A stretch of 64,000 nucleotides of DNA from positions 62,001-126,000 of the forward strand of contig CAYFYB010000001.1 of assembly GCA_964347345.1 (NCBI GenBank), in the 5' to 3' direction. This document shows positions 30,629-40,051 of the stretch, piece after piece (within the stretch, counting starts at the first letter, position 1; each line of letters starts with the position of its first letter). The DNA comes from JAJISG01 sp964347345. GTDB lineage: Archaea > Thermoplasmatota > Thermoplasmata > RBG-16-68-12 > JAJISG01. The position numbers and the translations under genes are program-made. Under the pieces are notes generated by a model, which saw nothing but the letters and a program-made list of their open reading frames with translations, was not told where the DNA came from and made no database searches.

Positions 30629-31840
30629 TTGAAGGAGGAGAGCACCACCGTTATCGTGTTATCCAGCATCGTATTTCTCGTTCTCCTCGGCATCTCCATC
30701 CTCACTCCTGTCCTGCCCTTCTACGCTCAAGAGTTCGGGGCGACAGAGTTCATGGTTGGCTTCCTGATATCGGGCTATGCTCTCGCCCGCGTCGCCCTCG
30801 ATCTGCCCGCTGGTATCATGGGCGACAGGAGGGGCCATAAGAAGGTCATGGGCTACGGCCTCCTTCTCATCGCCTCATCCTCCGTCCTGGCCGGCCTGGC
30901 CTTCAACTACTGGGTCCTCCTGGCCGTGAGGGTGGCGGAGGGTATGGGCTCTGCACTGTACGTCACCTCCTCCACGGCTCTCCTTGCAAAGGTTGTCCCT
31001 GCCAGTAAGAGGGGGCAGTACATGAGCTATTACGTGGCAGCCCTCCTTCTCGGAGGCGTCTCCGGGCCAGCTGCAGGTGGATACATAGCTCTCCACTTTG
31101 GCCTCAGGGCCCCCTTCTTCTTCTATGCGGCGGTCGCTGCCGTCGCCCTACTATTGATGCGGCTCTTCCTGCCCGAGGAGAGGCCCAACGGCAGCCAAGA
31201 GAGCATCTCCCTGCACGAGGTCTCGAGAATACTGCGAAACCCGTCCTTCTTGCTGGTAAACCTGGCAACCCTGAGTGCCTTTTTCGTCAGGGGAGGCATA
31301 AACGGTGTCATATTCCCCCTCTGGGCTGAGGCCAAGTTCGGGTTCGACACTGGCGTCATAGGTCTGCTCCTGACGGTTGCGGCCCTTGCCTCCATGGGCA
31401 CGATGTTTCCCTCAGGGCACCTGGCTGACAGGTATGGGAGGAAGTTACCCTTCATAGCCAGCCTGCTCGTAACGGCCGTCGTGCTACCCTTCATCTTCTA
31501 TTCGGGGACCTTTCTCACACTGACAGCGACAATGGTGTTCTACGGCCTCGCCATCGGAATGCACGGTCCCATGGCCGCATGGGCTGCGGACCTGGCCCCA
31601 AAGGAGAGTATGGGAACCGCTATGGGTGTCTACCGCATGGTTGGAGACATGGGATGGGTGCTCGGTCCCCTTGTCCTCTCCTATATTGCTGAGAATACTG
31701 GACCCGTGGCGAACAACCTGTGGCCCTTTCTGGCGGCCTCCGTCTGGGTTGCCACCTTCGGCCTGCTCCTCATCCCGGCCAAGGACCCTGTGTCCCGGAC
31801 TGGCCGGGCGGCTCCGGTGCTGGCGGACGGTAGGGGCTAG
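30629..31840 (+). CDS. MFS transporter (DHA1-like multidrug/sugar efflux type)
   Basis: Product of 403 residues with 12 hydrophobic segments. Motif A is in the loop between helices 2 and 3 (DLPAGIMGDRRGHKKVM), with a degenerate copy between helices 8 and 9 (PSGHLADRYGRKLPF). Proline/glycine-rich helix 5 (LLLGGVSGPAAGGYIAL) resembles the antiporter motif C. Drug/H+ antiporter-like proteins have this pattern, but the substrate is unknown. The start is TTG 30629, preceded by a GGAGGTTG site. The stop overlaps the convergent dehydrogenase stop by 4 bp. Confidence 0.85.
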   Translation: MKEESTTVIVLSSIVFLVLLGISILTPVLPFYAQEFGATEFMVGFLISGYALARVALDLPAGIMGDRRGHKKVMGYGLLLIASSSVLAGLAFNYWVLLAVRVAEGMGSALYVTSSTALLAKVVPASKRGQYMSYYVAALLLGGVSGPAAGGYIALHFGLRAPFFFYAAVAAVALLLMRLFLPEERPNGSQESISLHEVSRILRNPSFLLVNLATLSAFFVRGGINGVIFPLWAEAKFGFDTGVIGLLLTVAALASMGTMFPSGHLADRYGRKLPFIASLLVTAVVLPFIFYSGTFLTLTATMVFYGLAIGMHGPMAAWAADLAPKESMGTAMGVYRMVGDMGWVLGPLVLSYIAENTGPVANNLWPFLAASVWVATFGLLLIPAKDPVSRTGRAAPVLADGRG

Positions 31841-32853
31841 ACCTCTTTCCAGATCCACTCAACGTAGGATGGCAGCTTCAGGTCCAGCATCGTCTTCAGA
31901 CCTGGCTCAGCCGCCCGTACCGCGGGGATGGCGTTGACGACGGCCGCCACAGTGGCCTCATCGCCTCTCACCCCACCTGGTATGGTGACTTCGATACCCG
32001 GGTTGCCCTCGATTAGGATGGAATCCCTGGGCTTCCTGGCTCCCATGTACATCTGAAGGTCCAAGTGAATCATCTCGTCCTCACCCCTGAGCCCCCTGCC
32101 CACCTGTCTTATGCCAGCCACGGTCCCAGCCGGCACGGTGAGATGAGCACTCTTCACCTCCTTCTTGGACATGACTGGCGCGATCTCAACCTGGACGTCC
32201 GACAGGTTCCATCCGAAGGCGGCACCAATCATATCGATGGATTCTCCCGTTCCGACATGACCCAGACGCCCTTCCTTCACCCTGTTCTCAAACTCCTCCT
32301 TGCTGAGGCCAGCCCCCACCTTCCTCTGGAGGGGGAGCCTCCTCTGGGCCACGTCGACGACCCTCTCCACCCGTACCCTCCTTACCTCCAGGTTCATGCT
32401 GCTTAGGGCCACAACGAGGGCATCCATGACGAAGCCGGGATTCACCCCCGTTCCAAGGACGGTCACCTCCTCCCTCCTGGCGGCCTGGTCAATCTCCTGC
32501 GCGAAGTGGCGGTGAGACCTCCACGGATAGGACAGCTCCTCGCACGTGGATACCACGTCGCAGCCCGTCAAAACCGCCTCCGCCAGCTGGGGATGGGCCT
32601 CCCACATGTAGGAGGTGGTGCAGTGGAGGATTACGTCGCCATCCCCCCTCCGCAGGGCCTTGCTGATGTCGCTGGCAACTGTTACGCCCAACCGATGGTC
32701 CAGGCCGACGACGTCGCCCACATCCTTGCCAACCTTATCCTTCGCTATATCCACCGCGGCGACGATTTCCAGGCCCTTTGATAGGCATTCCCTGGCCAGG
32801 GCTGAGCCGATAGATCCCAGACCATAGAGGGCTACCCTCACCTTCTCGGTCAC
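31837..32853 (-). CDS. NAD(P)-dependent amine/2,4-diaminopentanoate dehydrogenase-like protein
   Basis: Product of 338 residues from GTG 32853. The Rossmann segment VRVALYGLGSIGSALARE is at the start, followed by AVDIAKDKVGKDVGDVVG, VILHCTTSY, DVVSTCEELSYPW and VLGTGVNPGFVMDALV. This is the pattern of the dihydrodipicolinate-reductase-like family containing 2,4-diaminopentanoate dehydrogenase (ornithine degradation) and native amine dehydrogenases, in which the STCEEL Glu pair lies in the active site. The GTG overlaps the upstream aminotransferase stop (GTGA), a coupling signal. An in-frame ORF reaching 33108 exists but is shadow sequence. The real amine substrate is unknown. Confidence 0.8.
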   Translation of the reverse strand: MTEKVRVALYGLGSIGSALARECLSKGLEIVAAVDIAKDKVGKDVGDVVGLDHRLGVTVASDISKALRRGDGDVILHCTTSYMWEAHPQLAEAVLTGCDVVSTCEELSYPWRSHRHFAQEIDQAARREEVTVLGTGVNPGFVMDALVVALSSMNLEVRRVRVERVVDVAQRRLPLQRKVGAGLSKEEFENRVKEGRLGHVGTGESIDMIGAAFGWNLSDVQVEIAPVMSKKEVKSAHLTVPAGTVAGIRQVGRGLRGEDEMIHLDLQMYMGARKPRDSILIEGNPGIEVTIPGGVRGDEATVAAVVNAIPAVRAAEPGLKTMLDLKLPSYVEWIWKEV

Positions 32854-34184
32854 CTTCTCTTCCTCCCCATGTCCCGGGCCACCTTCTCGAGGGCTTCGAG
32901 GGTTTGCTTCATGTCCTCCTCCGTATGGGCCATGGAGAGCGCCCCTCCACCATGCATCGTATACACGCCTTCGTTGGCAAGCCTCAGTTTGAACTCCTCC
33001 TTCCGTCGACGGTGGTCCGTGTTGAAGTGGACGTCCCTCGCATTCCTGATTGAAGCGCCCTCCTCCCGAAGGAAGTGGGCCTGGAACATGGACTCCAGGC
33101 CGGTGCATGCGACCGCCAGACCGTGGTCCGTGAAGACAGCGGATAGCTCCTTCCTCACCCTCTCCCCCATGCGGCCGATCCTCTCATAACCCTCCTTATT
33201 GCCCGCAAGGTACCGCACCGCTGCAAGTCCCGCGGCCATCGAGATGGGATTCCCGGAAAAGGTCCCCCCTCCGATGGACACCCTCTGGCCCTCCCTTCCA
33301 GGCCCCACGGGGTTCGCCAGTTCCATCGACTCTTGGCTACCGACGACGGCCCCCACGGGAAGACCGCCTCCGAGGATCTTACCCAAGGCGGCCAGGTCAG
33401 GGCGGATGCCGAAGTACTCCTGGGCTCCTCCGACGGACAGTCGGAAACCCGTGATGATCTCGTCGAATATGAGGAGGGCGTCCTTCCTCGCGGTCTCTTC
33501 CCTCAGTGCCTGGAGGAATTCCTTGTCCGCAGGTATTGAGCCCCCCGCTCCCAAGACGGGTTCCACGATGACCCCGGCGAGGTCCCTCGCCTTTCGAATG
33601 GCCTCCACAGCTCCTTCCACATCGTTGAATCCGAAGGTGGCGACCTCTTTCCCGAGGTATGAGGGCAGCCCCAGGGACTCGGGCCGGTCGAAAGGCCCGT
33701 GTACCGCCACTAGGAGATCGGTGCAGAACCCATGCCACCCGCCTTCCGCCTTCAGGATGACGGATCGGCCGGTATAGCCTCTAGCCAGGCGTACCGCGTA
33801 CATGGTGGCTTCCGCCCCGGTGTTGCAGAAGCGGACGGCCTCCGCGCATGGAACGGTACCAAGGATGAGTTCGGCCAGCTCCACCTCGTCCGGATGGGCT
33901 GCTCCCCAGTGCACCCCGTCCTCCAGCTGCTGACGCACTGCATCGACGACGACCGGATGGTTGTGGCCCAGAATGAGGGCCAGGTGTCCCATCCAGTAGT
34001 CCACGTACTCATTTCCATCCACATCCCAAATCCGGGAGCCCTTGCCGGAATTGACGTAGAACGGATAGGGCGGGAAGAACCTGATGCCATGGGAGACCCC
34101 GCCTGGGAGGACCGACTCAGCCCGCTCGTAAATGGCTCTGGACTTCGAAGTTCGTTGGAGGTATTTCTTGAGGGATTCGTCCAA
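32850..34184 (-). CDS. class III PLP aminotransferase, glutamate-1-semialdehyde aminomutase-like
   Basis: Product of 444 residues starting MDESLKKYLQRTSKSRAIYERAESVLPGGVSHGIR. It contains RFCNTGAEATMYAVRLARG (phosphate binding), LIFDEIITGFRL (PLP Asp region) and the PLP Lys in LAALGKILGGGLPVGAVVG. HemL-like proteins outside heme clusters act as aminotransferases or racemases on diverse amines, and no heme gene is nearby. Its stop is fused to the amine-dehydrogenase-like gene by a GTGA overlap, so the two probably act on one amine or keto-acid. Divergent from the MBL gene. Confidence 0.82.
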   Translation of the reverse strand: MDESLKKYLQRTSKSRAIYERAESVLPGGVSHGIRFFPPYPFYVNSGKGSRIWDVDGNEYVDYWMGHLALILGHNHPVVVDAVRQQLEDGVHWGAAHPDEVELAELILGTVPCAEAVRFCNTGAEATMYAVRLARGYTGRSVILKAEGGWHGFCTDLLVAVHGPFDRPESLGLPSYLGKEVATFGFNDVEGAVEAIRKARDLAGVIVEPVLGAGGSIPADKEFLQALREETARKDALLIFDEIITGFRLSVGGAQEYFGIRPDLAALGKILGGGLPVGAVVGSQESMELANPVGPGREGQRVSIGGGTFSGNPISMAAGLAAVRYLAGNKEGYERIGRMGERVRKELSAVFTDHGLAVACTGLESMFQAHFLREEGASIRNARDVHFNTDHRRRKEEFKLRLANEGVYTMHGGGALSMAHTEEDMKQTLEALEKVARDMGRKRR

Positions 34185-34318
34185 TTCCCCAGCCTCCTTT
34201 GGGAGGGGAGATGGCGGGAGACCTTAAACCTTGTTTAGCAGGCTGTGCAGACCCGCGACGGTTTCCTCGGAGGAGACCCCATCCCAAGACTTATACGAGA
34301 CGGCGGACTCAACGGTCC

Positions 34319-35251
34319 GTGGCTTCGGAAGGACCCCCTGTGGAGCCCCTGGAAGAGGTCGACGGCGCCTATCTGATCGATGTTGAGATGTTCCAGGAAT
34401 CCAAGTTTGGCGGTGTGTACCTCATCGACGACGAGAGGAGGACCATCATCGAGACGGGGACTTCCAACGATTACAGGAACGTTCTCAACGCGCTGAAGGA
34501 ACTGAATGTCGAGGCTTCGTCCATTGAGAACGTGGTCGTCACCCACATACACCTGGACCATGCCGGCGGGGCCGGATTCCTGCTGGACCACTTCGACAAC
34601 GCCCAGCTCTACGTGCACGAGCGCGGTCTTCCTCATCTGGCCGATCCGAGCCGTCTCTTGGAGAGCGCGTCCCGGGCCCTGGGAGAGGCCTTCACCGACT
34701 ACGGCACCCTCAAGCCCATTCCCCATGGCCGCATGGTCTCCTTGAGGGGAGGTGAGGTCCTGGACATCGGAGGCAGAGAGCTGGAGTTCATCTATACTCC
34801 GGGCCATGCCAGACATCACGTGGCGGTAGTGGACAGGGGTACCCGCGCCGTCTTCGCAGGGGACGCTGCCGGTATCTACTTCCCGGAGGACAGAAGGCTG
34901 ATTCCCAGTTCCCCTTTCCCAGAGTTTGACCTCCCCCAGTCAATCGAGGCCATGAAGACTGTCGCCGGACTGAACCCTCGGGTGTTGCTTTACACTCACT
35001 TCGGGCCACGGAAGGATGCCCAGAGGGCCCTGAAGGACCAGCGGGCGGAGTACGAGATGTGGGGACGGTTAGCCTCGGAGGTCATTGGAAGGCGTGATTT
35101 GAGGGAGACAGTCACCACGACCTACGACAATTGGTATGCCGACGTGCGGGGCTTCTCGCGGGCCTTCGTGGAACGGATCATTGAGACCAACTTGAGGGGT
35201 TTCCAGAGGTACATGGAGAGAACGGGGGACGATGCTTCCAGGCCCAGTTAG
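34319..35251 (+). CDS. metallo-beta-lactamase-fold hydrolase
   Basis: Product of 310 residues from GTG 34319. A TATA-like cttata (about 34288-34293) lies 26-30 bp upstream, so the mRNA is leaderless. An ORF opening at 34199 begins inside the promoter and is excluded. Zinc ligands THIHLDH (His76, His78, Asp80, His81), HARHHVA, FAGDAAG (Asp) and the last His in LLYTHFG complete the MBL set. Two-zinc hydrolase with an unknown substrate, glyoxalase II-like in outline. The next gene starts 20 bp before its stop. Confidence 0.87.
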   Translation: MASEGPPVEPLEEVDGAYLIDVEMFQESKFGGVYLIDDERRTIIETGTSNDYRNVLNALKELNVEASSIENVVVTHIHLDHAGGAGFLLDHFDNAQLYVHERGLPHLADPSRLLESASRALGEAFTDYGTLKPIPHGRMVSLRGGEVLDIGGRELEFIYTPGHARHHVAVVDRGTRAVFAGDAAGIYFPEDRRLIPSSPFPEFDLPQSIEAMKTVAGLNPRVLLYTHFGPRKDAQRALKDQRAEYEMWGRLASEVIGRRDLRETVTTTYDNWYADVRGFSRAFVERIIETNLRGFQRYMERTGDDASRPS

Positions 35252-36146
35252 GAGGCTGGCGGAGGAGATAGGCTCCGACAGGCGGTCCGGTGCCTTTGAA
35301 CTGGCTGAAAGGGCGTTGGACGTTTACGGGCGGCTCCGTGACCTGGACGGTATCAAGGGGAAAGCCGAGGAGCTTCACACGCTTCTGAGAAGGGCGCAGC
35401 CCAAGATGGCGGCCGTGATCAACGCCTCCTTGCTGGGAAGGGAGCTGTCCCGCCGGGAAAGCTGGGACGGACTGGATCGGCTGAAGCGGCGTCTCGTTGC
35501 CGCAAAGAAGGAAGTGGCAAGGACCGCGCTGCACCTCCTCCAAGACGCCGAGGCCGTGGTCACGGTCAGCTACAGCAGTGACGTTCTTGAGGCTCTCAGG
35601 CTCAGAAGGAAGGAGTACGGGGAGCTGCGGGTCTACGTGTGTGAATCCAGACCCCTCCGGGAGGGCGTCGTCTTGGCTCGAGACCTCGGGGAGGCAGGAC
35701 TGAAGGCCGTCCTGGTGGCGGATGCCGCGGGTCCATCTCTAGTGGCTGACTGTGATGCAGTGGTCACGGGAGCCGACTCCCTTCTCCGGGACGGCTGTCT
35801 CGTAAACAAGGTTGGGACGATGTCCTTGACCCTGGCCTGCAATGAGTTCGGTGTCCCCTTCTATCCTCTGATGGAGGCCTTGAAGACGGAGGTGGAGGAA
35901 GGGAGGGTCGAGTGGGGCCAGGAGCGCAGAGATCCTGAAGAGCTTGATGGGACGGTGGACGCGTACAACTTCTACTTTGAAAAGGTGCCTGCCAGGTTGA
36001 CACGCCTTGTGGTGTCAGATGCGGGAGTGGCCAGGCCGAGTCAGCACCTCAAGCGCTTTGGAAGACTGGAGGATCTGGCAGACTTCTACTCATCGGGAAA
36101 TCTCACAGCGGATACAGGACTGTCCAAGACAAGGGGCCCTTCCTAG
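35232..36146 (+). CDS. eIF2B/MtnA/R15P-isomerase superfamily protein
   Basis: Product of 304 residues. An N-terminal helical half is followed by a Rossmann-like domain with VVTVSYSSDVLEALR, VYVCESRPLREG, VLVADAAGPSLVADCDAVVTGADSLLRDGCLVNKVGTMSLTLACNEFGVPFYPLMEALK. GADSLLRDGCLVNKVGT is the superfamily signature. Members are ribose-1,5-bisphosphate isomerase (archaeal AMP pathway), methylthioribose-1-phosphate isomerase and aIF2B. The Cys in VYVCESRP and Asp in GADSL are candidates for the isomerase catalytic residues. No AMP phosphorylase or RuBisCO gene lies here, so the activity is not fixed. Overlap with the MBL gene implies one operon. Confidence 0.72.
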   Translation: MLPGPVRRLAEEIGSDRRSGAFELAERALDVYGRLRDLDGIKGKAEELHTLLRRAQPKMAAVINASLLGRELSRRESWDGLDRLKRRLVAAKKEVARTALHLLQDAEAVVTVSYSSDVLEALRLRRKEYGELRVYVCESRPLREGVVLARDLGEAGLKAVLVADAAGPSLVADCDAVVTGADSLLRDGCLVNKVGTMSLTLACNEFGVPFYPLMEALKTEVEEGRVEWGQERRDPEELDGTVDAYNFYFEKVPARLTRLVVSDAGVARPSQHLKRFGRLEDLADFYSSGNLTADTGLSKTRGPS

Positions 36147-36205
36147 GTAAGGACCTCGCTTCTTGGATACACAAAGAGAGGGGCCGCAGACCGATTTGGA
36201 GAGTT

Positions 36206-37591
36206 CTAGAATTCAGTGACCCCTGTGAATCTGAATCTGTCAATCTTGGCATCGGGTACCGTCAGTGCTCCCAGCCCCAGCCACGGAGAGAGGCGATACG
36301 GCCTCCAGTCCCTCCCCAGGAGGGAGGCCTGGGAGAACGCCTCCATAAGACCCTGAGTGAATCGCAGGTTTTTCACTGGTCCTGTGATCTCTCCGTCCTG
36401 GATGAGGAAGGTGCCGTCCCTGGTCATCCCTGTTATCAGGGCCTTCGAGGCGTCCACCGGGTTTGTATAGTGGAATCTGGTGACGTAGATTCCCCTCCTG
36501 GTCTCCTTCACCATCTCCTCTATGCTGGAGTCCCCCCTCTCCAGGAAGGTGTTCCCAGCCACGGGCCCTATCGTGTTCGGAAACCCCATGGCCGTCAGAG
36601 ATGGCAGGGCGTGGCCCGTCGACCTGAGACCTTCCCGGCCCGCCGTGTAAGAATCGTACACCACACCTTTGGCGATGCCGTTCCCCAGTAACGTCACCTT
36701 GTCCTTGGGAACTCCTTCGGAATCGAAGGGAAGGGGTAGCCCATCGGGTCTAGTCCCTTCATCCCAGAGGGTGATGGACTCCTCTGTCAACTTCTGCCCC
36801 AGCCTCCCACTGACGTAGGATCTGCCTTCCTGATATGCCAGGGCCCCGAAGGTGATGTAACCGAGGAACTGAACCATGTCGGCTACGGCGTACCCCTCAA
36901 GGACTACCTCGTACTCCCCTGGCTCGACGGCCTTCGCGCCGAGGGAACCCTTGGCCTTTTCCGCGGCCCTTTCAGCCATGCCTCGATGGTCCAGCTTGGA
37001 GATGTCCACGCCGAATTCCTCTCCCCAGCCATACCCTTTCTCATGATCCACCTCCCGGATGGCCGTCACCACCAGATGCCCGTAGGTCAGCTCGTCCTGG
37101 ACTTGAATTCCAAGGGTGTTGGCCACCGCTACGATTCGCGTCGTGGCCTCAAGGGCGCCGAAGGCCTTGTCCACTCCTTCTGAGGAGACTATGGAGACGA
37201 TGTCCTTCACCACCTCCGCCCTATCCTCTGGCGTGGACCTGTCTGTTTTGGCGGAGAAGTTCTGAACATCCCTTGGCTTTGAAGCCTCAGGCAAGGAGAT
37301 GAAGTCCTTGTTGGGCCTCTGAGCCCTAGCTATCCTGGCTCCCTGCTCCAGAGCTTCCTTAAGGGACTCCTTGTCGGTTCGGTTGGTCTTGACCACTCCC
37401 AGTCTCTTATCGTAGACAAGCCTGATTACGAGGTAGGAATCCCTGGATGCAACATTCTGATGGATGATGGAGTTGGCGTACCTGGTGAGGGCCGTCCTGC
37501 CGCCTGTGAAGAGGACCTCCGTATGCTCCGCGAGACTCAGATCCAGTACCTCCTCCACAACTGCCATGGCCTCCTCCTTGGACGAGACCAT
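36206..37591 (-). CDS. tldE: TldE/PmbA subunit of the TldD-TldE modulator/protease pair
   Basis: Product of 461 residues lacking the HExxxH zinc motif, as expected for TldE, with the family profile (AEHTEVLFTGGRTALTRYANSIIHQNV at the start, HYTNPVDASKALITGMTRDGTFLIQDGEITGPVKNLRFTQ near the end). TldE partners TldD to degrade peptides or remove leader sequences. ATG 37591 begins immediately after the TldD stop (TAGATG), so translation is probably coupled. Confidence 0.9.
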   Translation of the reverse strand: MVSSKEEAMAVVEEVLDLSLAEHTEVLFTGGRTALTRYANSIIHQNVASRDSYLVIRLVYDKRLGVVKTNRTDKESLKEALEQGARIARAQRPNKDFISLPEASKPRDVQNFSAKTDRSTPEDRAEVVKDIVSIVSSEGVDKAFGALEATTRIVAVANTLGIQVQDELTYGHLVVTAIREVDHEKGYGWGEEFGVDISKLDHRGMAERAAEKAKGSLGAKAVEPGEYEVVLEGYAVADMVQFLGYITFGALAYQEGRSYVSGRLGQKLTEESITLWDEGTRPDGLPLPFDSEGVPKDKVTLLGNGIAKGVVYDSYTAGREGLRSTGHALPSLTAMGFPNTIGPVAGNTFLERGDSSIEEMVKETRRGIYVTRFHYTNPVDASKALITGMTRDGTFLIQDGEITGPVKNLRFTQGLMEAFSQASLLGRDWRPYRLSPWLGLGALTVPDAKIDRFRFTGVTEF

Positions 37592-39031
37592 CTAGGTCAC
37601 CCCCACCTGGACTCTCCGAAACCGCGCAGGCGAGGTGCCGTGACCGACCCGGGCTGACTGGCCTGGTTCGCCCTTGCCGCAGTTCGGGACTCCCCACAGG
37701 ACCCAGTGGTCCGCGTCACAGATGGCATCGCAGCTCCTCCAGAACTCGTAGGTGATGCCCGTGTAGTTGGGGTACTTCAAGAGGTCCCCCAGCCCTCCGT
37801 CCCTGATCTCCCACGCGGCCTCCGTGGCGAACTGGAAGTTCAACCGGAGGTCGTCGATAGACCAGGACTTGTTGGTTTCCATGTAGATTCCGTCCCCGGT
37901 GTCCTCCACGAGTTCCTCGAAGTCCCAATCCATCGGAAGGAGGTTGATGTTGGTCATCCTGATGAGGGGTATGCGGCTCCACCCGTCAGCCCTCATGTTC
38001 CCGCTGCTCTCCTCGCCGAAGAGGCTTGCGGTCTCCCGCGAGCTCTGGTAGCCCACGAAGATGCCGTCCTTCACGAGATCGACGCGCCGGGCGGGGACGC
38101 CCTCATCGTCGTAGCCGAAGGTCCCGAGGCCACCCTCCACTGTGGCGTCAGCGACGATGTTCACGGTCTCTGCCCCATATCGGAAATCCCCTCGCTTGTC
38201 GGGCGTCAAGAAAGACGTTCCTGCGTAACTGGCCTCCATGCCCAGGACCCGATCCAGCTCTGTGGGATGGCCGCAGGACTCGTGGACCTGGAGGGCCAGC
38301 TGGTTTGTTCCCAGGACGATGTCGGTCTTTCCTGAGGGGCACTTCTTCGCATCAAGGAGATCCACGGCTTCGCGGGCAGCTCGGCGTGCATTCCCTACCA
38401 GGTCCAGGGATTCAATGAACTCCCAGCCTGCAGTCCGGAAGTTGCCACCGAAGGGAGCTGGGTAGGACCTCTTGTGGACCTCGCCGCCTTTCATAGCTAA
38501 AGCCTCAAGGCCGGCTCCCGTCTGGAGGATGTCCTGGCTGAGGAGGGAACCCTCAGTAGAGGCGAAGGTCCTCCGCTCTCTGAAGGCCTGGAGGTTGGAA
38601 TTCCTCACCTTGATGGCTTCGTCCACCACCATTGCCTTCTGGGCGTCCATCAGCAGGGCAACTCTCTCCTCCGCGGGTACGTCCCAGGGGTTGGTCCGCC
38701 AGGTCGAGGCGTAGCTGCCCCTTTTAGAGGGCGCTTCTGCGAGGCTGACGTCGACTTTCTTGACACGGGCGGAGGCCCTGGCAATGCGAACGGCTTCCTC
38801 GGCAATCCGCTTGATCTCTGCTACCTCCATTCTGGATGAGGAGGAGAATCCCCAGGCTCCGTCGGCCAGGGCTCTGACTCCGATGCCCGAGTTCACGTTG
38901 TCCGTCATGCCCTCCACGTTTTCGTTCTTGACCAGAACGGAGCTTATCCTCCTCTCCACGACCCTCACATCGGCATAGGTGGCCCTCGCCTTGGTAGCCA
39001 CCTCCAAGGCCAGATTACACATGTCCTCCAT
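37592..39031 (-). CDS. tldD: TldD zinc metalloprotease subunit
   Basis: Product of about 479 residues carrying the TldD zinc signature HESCGHPTELDRVLGMEASYAGTSFL (HExxxH). Other family blocks are ARVKKVDVSLAEA near the N-terminus and LRLNFQFATEAAWEIRDG near the C-terminus. With TldE it forms a heterodimeric peptidase. ATG 39031 is preferred over GTG 39049, since a TATA-like gtttattacg (about 39070-39078) would start RNA near 39048. It is the first gene of the two-gene operon. The pair could process a ribosomal peptide, but no precursor was seen. Confidence 0.9.
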   Translation of the reverse strand: MEDMCNLALEVATKARATYADVRVVERRISSVLVKNENVEGMTDNVNSGIGVRALADGAWGFSSSSRMEVAEIKRIAEEAVRIARASARVKKVDVSLAEAPSKRGSYASTWRTNPWDVPAEERVALLMDAQKAMVVDEAIKVRNSNLQAFRERRTFASTEGSLLSQDILQTGAGLEALAMKGGEVHKRSYPAPFGGNFRTAGWEFIESLDLVGNARRAAREAVDLLDAKKCPSGKTDIVLGTNQLALQVHESCGHPTELDRVLGMEASYAGTSFLTPDKRGDFRYGAETVNIVADATVEGGLGTFGYDDEGVPARRVDLVKDGIFVGYQSSRETASLFGEESSGNMRADGWSRIPLIRMTNINLLPMDWDFEELVEDTGDGIYMETNKSWSIDDLRLNFQFATEAAWEIRDGGLGDLLKYPNYTGITYEFWRSCDAICDADHWVLWGVPNCGKGEPGQSARVGHGTSPARFRRVQVGVT

Positions 39032-39082
39032 CCAGAAACCCCCCGGCACCCTCGTTAGGGGGCGCTCGTAATAAACCTTCTC

Positions 39083-40051
39083 CTAGAACTCGACCTTTCG
39101 TCCCACTCCCGCTTCGACGGCCAGACCATAGGCCGTTGCCGCCGTGGCAGCGTCCTCCAGGGCCATGCCCACTGACCTGAACAGGGTGATTTCGTCATTG
39201 TCCACCCTCCCACGTTTCATACCCGCGACCAGCTCACCCAGCTCCGCCTGGATGTCATCTGGAGAAAATATGCCGCGGGCGATGGCCTCCTTCATGTCCA
39301 CCGCCTCTTCCAGGGCTCCTTCCTTCGAGTCCACCACCACCTTGGCCCTCCTGTAGACCTCCGCGTCAAGCTCGAAGACTGAACCGCCGCCGATGGAATT
39401 AACGTGGACTCCCGGCTCCAGCCACTCCCCCTTCAGGACCGGAGTCATGGAGTTAGTGGCCGTAACCACCACATCGCTTCCACGCACCACCTCCTCCGGT
39501 CCGTCCGCCACCATGGCCTCCACGGCCAGATGGTCTGCCATCTCCTTGCAGAATCGTCGAATGTTCTCTGGGTCAAGGCTGTAGGCCTTCACCAGCTGGA
39601 TGTCCCGAACGGTCCAGAGCCCCAGGATCTGGGTTCTGGCCTGAGCTCCCGTCCCTATGATCCCTGCAATCTGAGAATCCACGAGGGAGAGGGAGCGAGC
39701 CGCCAAAGCACTAGCCGCCCCCGTCCGAAGGGCCGTTATGTACCCGCCATCCATGAGGCACAGGGGCGTGCCCTCATCGCTATCCAGGAGGAGGACCGCC
39801 CCGGAGATTGAAGGCAGTCCCTTGTGTCGATTTCCGGGAAAATCCGACACCACCTTGATGGCCAAGGACTTCATGCCAGCCAACCAGGCGGACATCACGA
39901 AGCAGGTGCCCTCGTCTTGGACTTGGACGACGTGTCGGGATGGCATGGTGACGGTGCCGCGGGCGTGCTCCACCAACCCCCTCTCCACCGCGTCTATAGC
40001 GGTGCGCATGTCCAATATCTGTTCAAGGTCTTCCCTGGTCAGGATCAGCAT
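39083..40051 (-). CDS. ornithine cyclodeaminase / alanine dehydrogenase family (mu-crystallin type)
   Basis: Product of 322 residues from ATG 40051. An ORF extending to 40129 adds an unlikely N-terminus. It has MPSRHVVQ, KVVSDFPGNRHKGLPSISGAVLLLD with the active-site Lys, MDGGYITALRTGAASALAARSLS, the Rossmann motif GIIGTGAQARTQ and VHVNSIGGGSVFELD. Archaeal members act as L-alanine dehydrogenase, ornithine cyclodeaminase or ketimine reductase, and sequence motifs alone do not separate these. Position next to TldD/E and an aminotransferase block gives no further clue. Confidence 0.85.
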   Translation of the reverse strand: MLILTREDLEQILDMRTAIDAVERGLVEHARGTVTMPSRHVVQVQDEGTCFVMSAWLAGMKSLAIKVVSDFPGNRHKGLPSISGAVLLLDSDEGTPLCLMDGGYITALRTGAASALAARSLSLVDSQIAGIIGTGAQARTQILGLWTVRDIQLVKAYSLDPENIRRFCKEMADHLAVEAMVADGPEEVVRGSDVVVTATNSMTPVLKGEWLEPGVHVNSIGGGSVFELDAEVYRRAKVVVDSKEGALEEAVDMKEAIARGIFSPDDIQAELGELVAGMKRGRVDNDEITLFRSVGMALEDAATAATAYGLAVEAGVGRKVEF

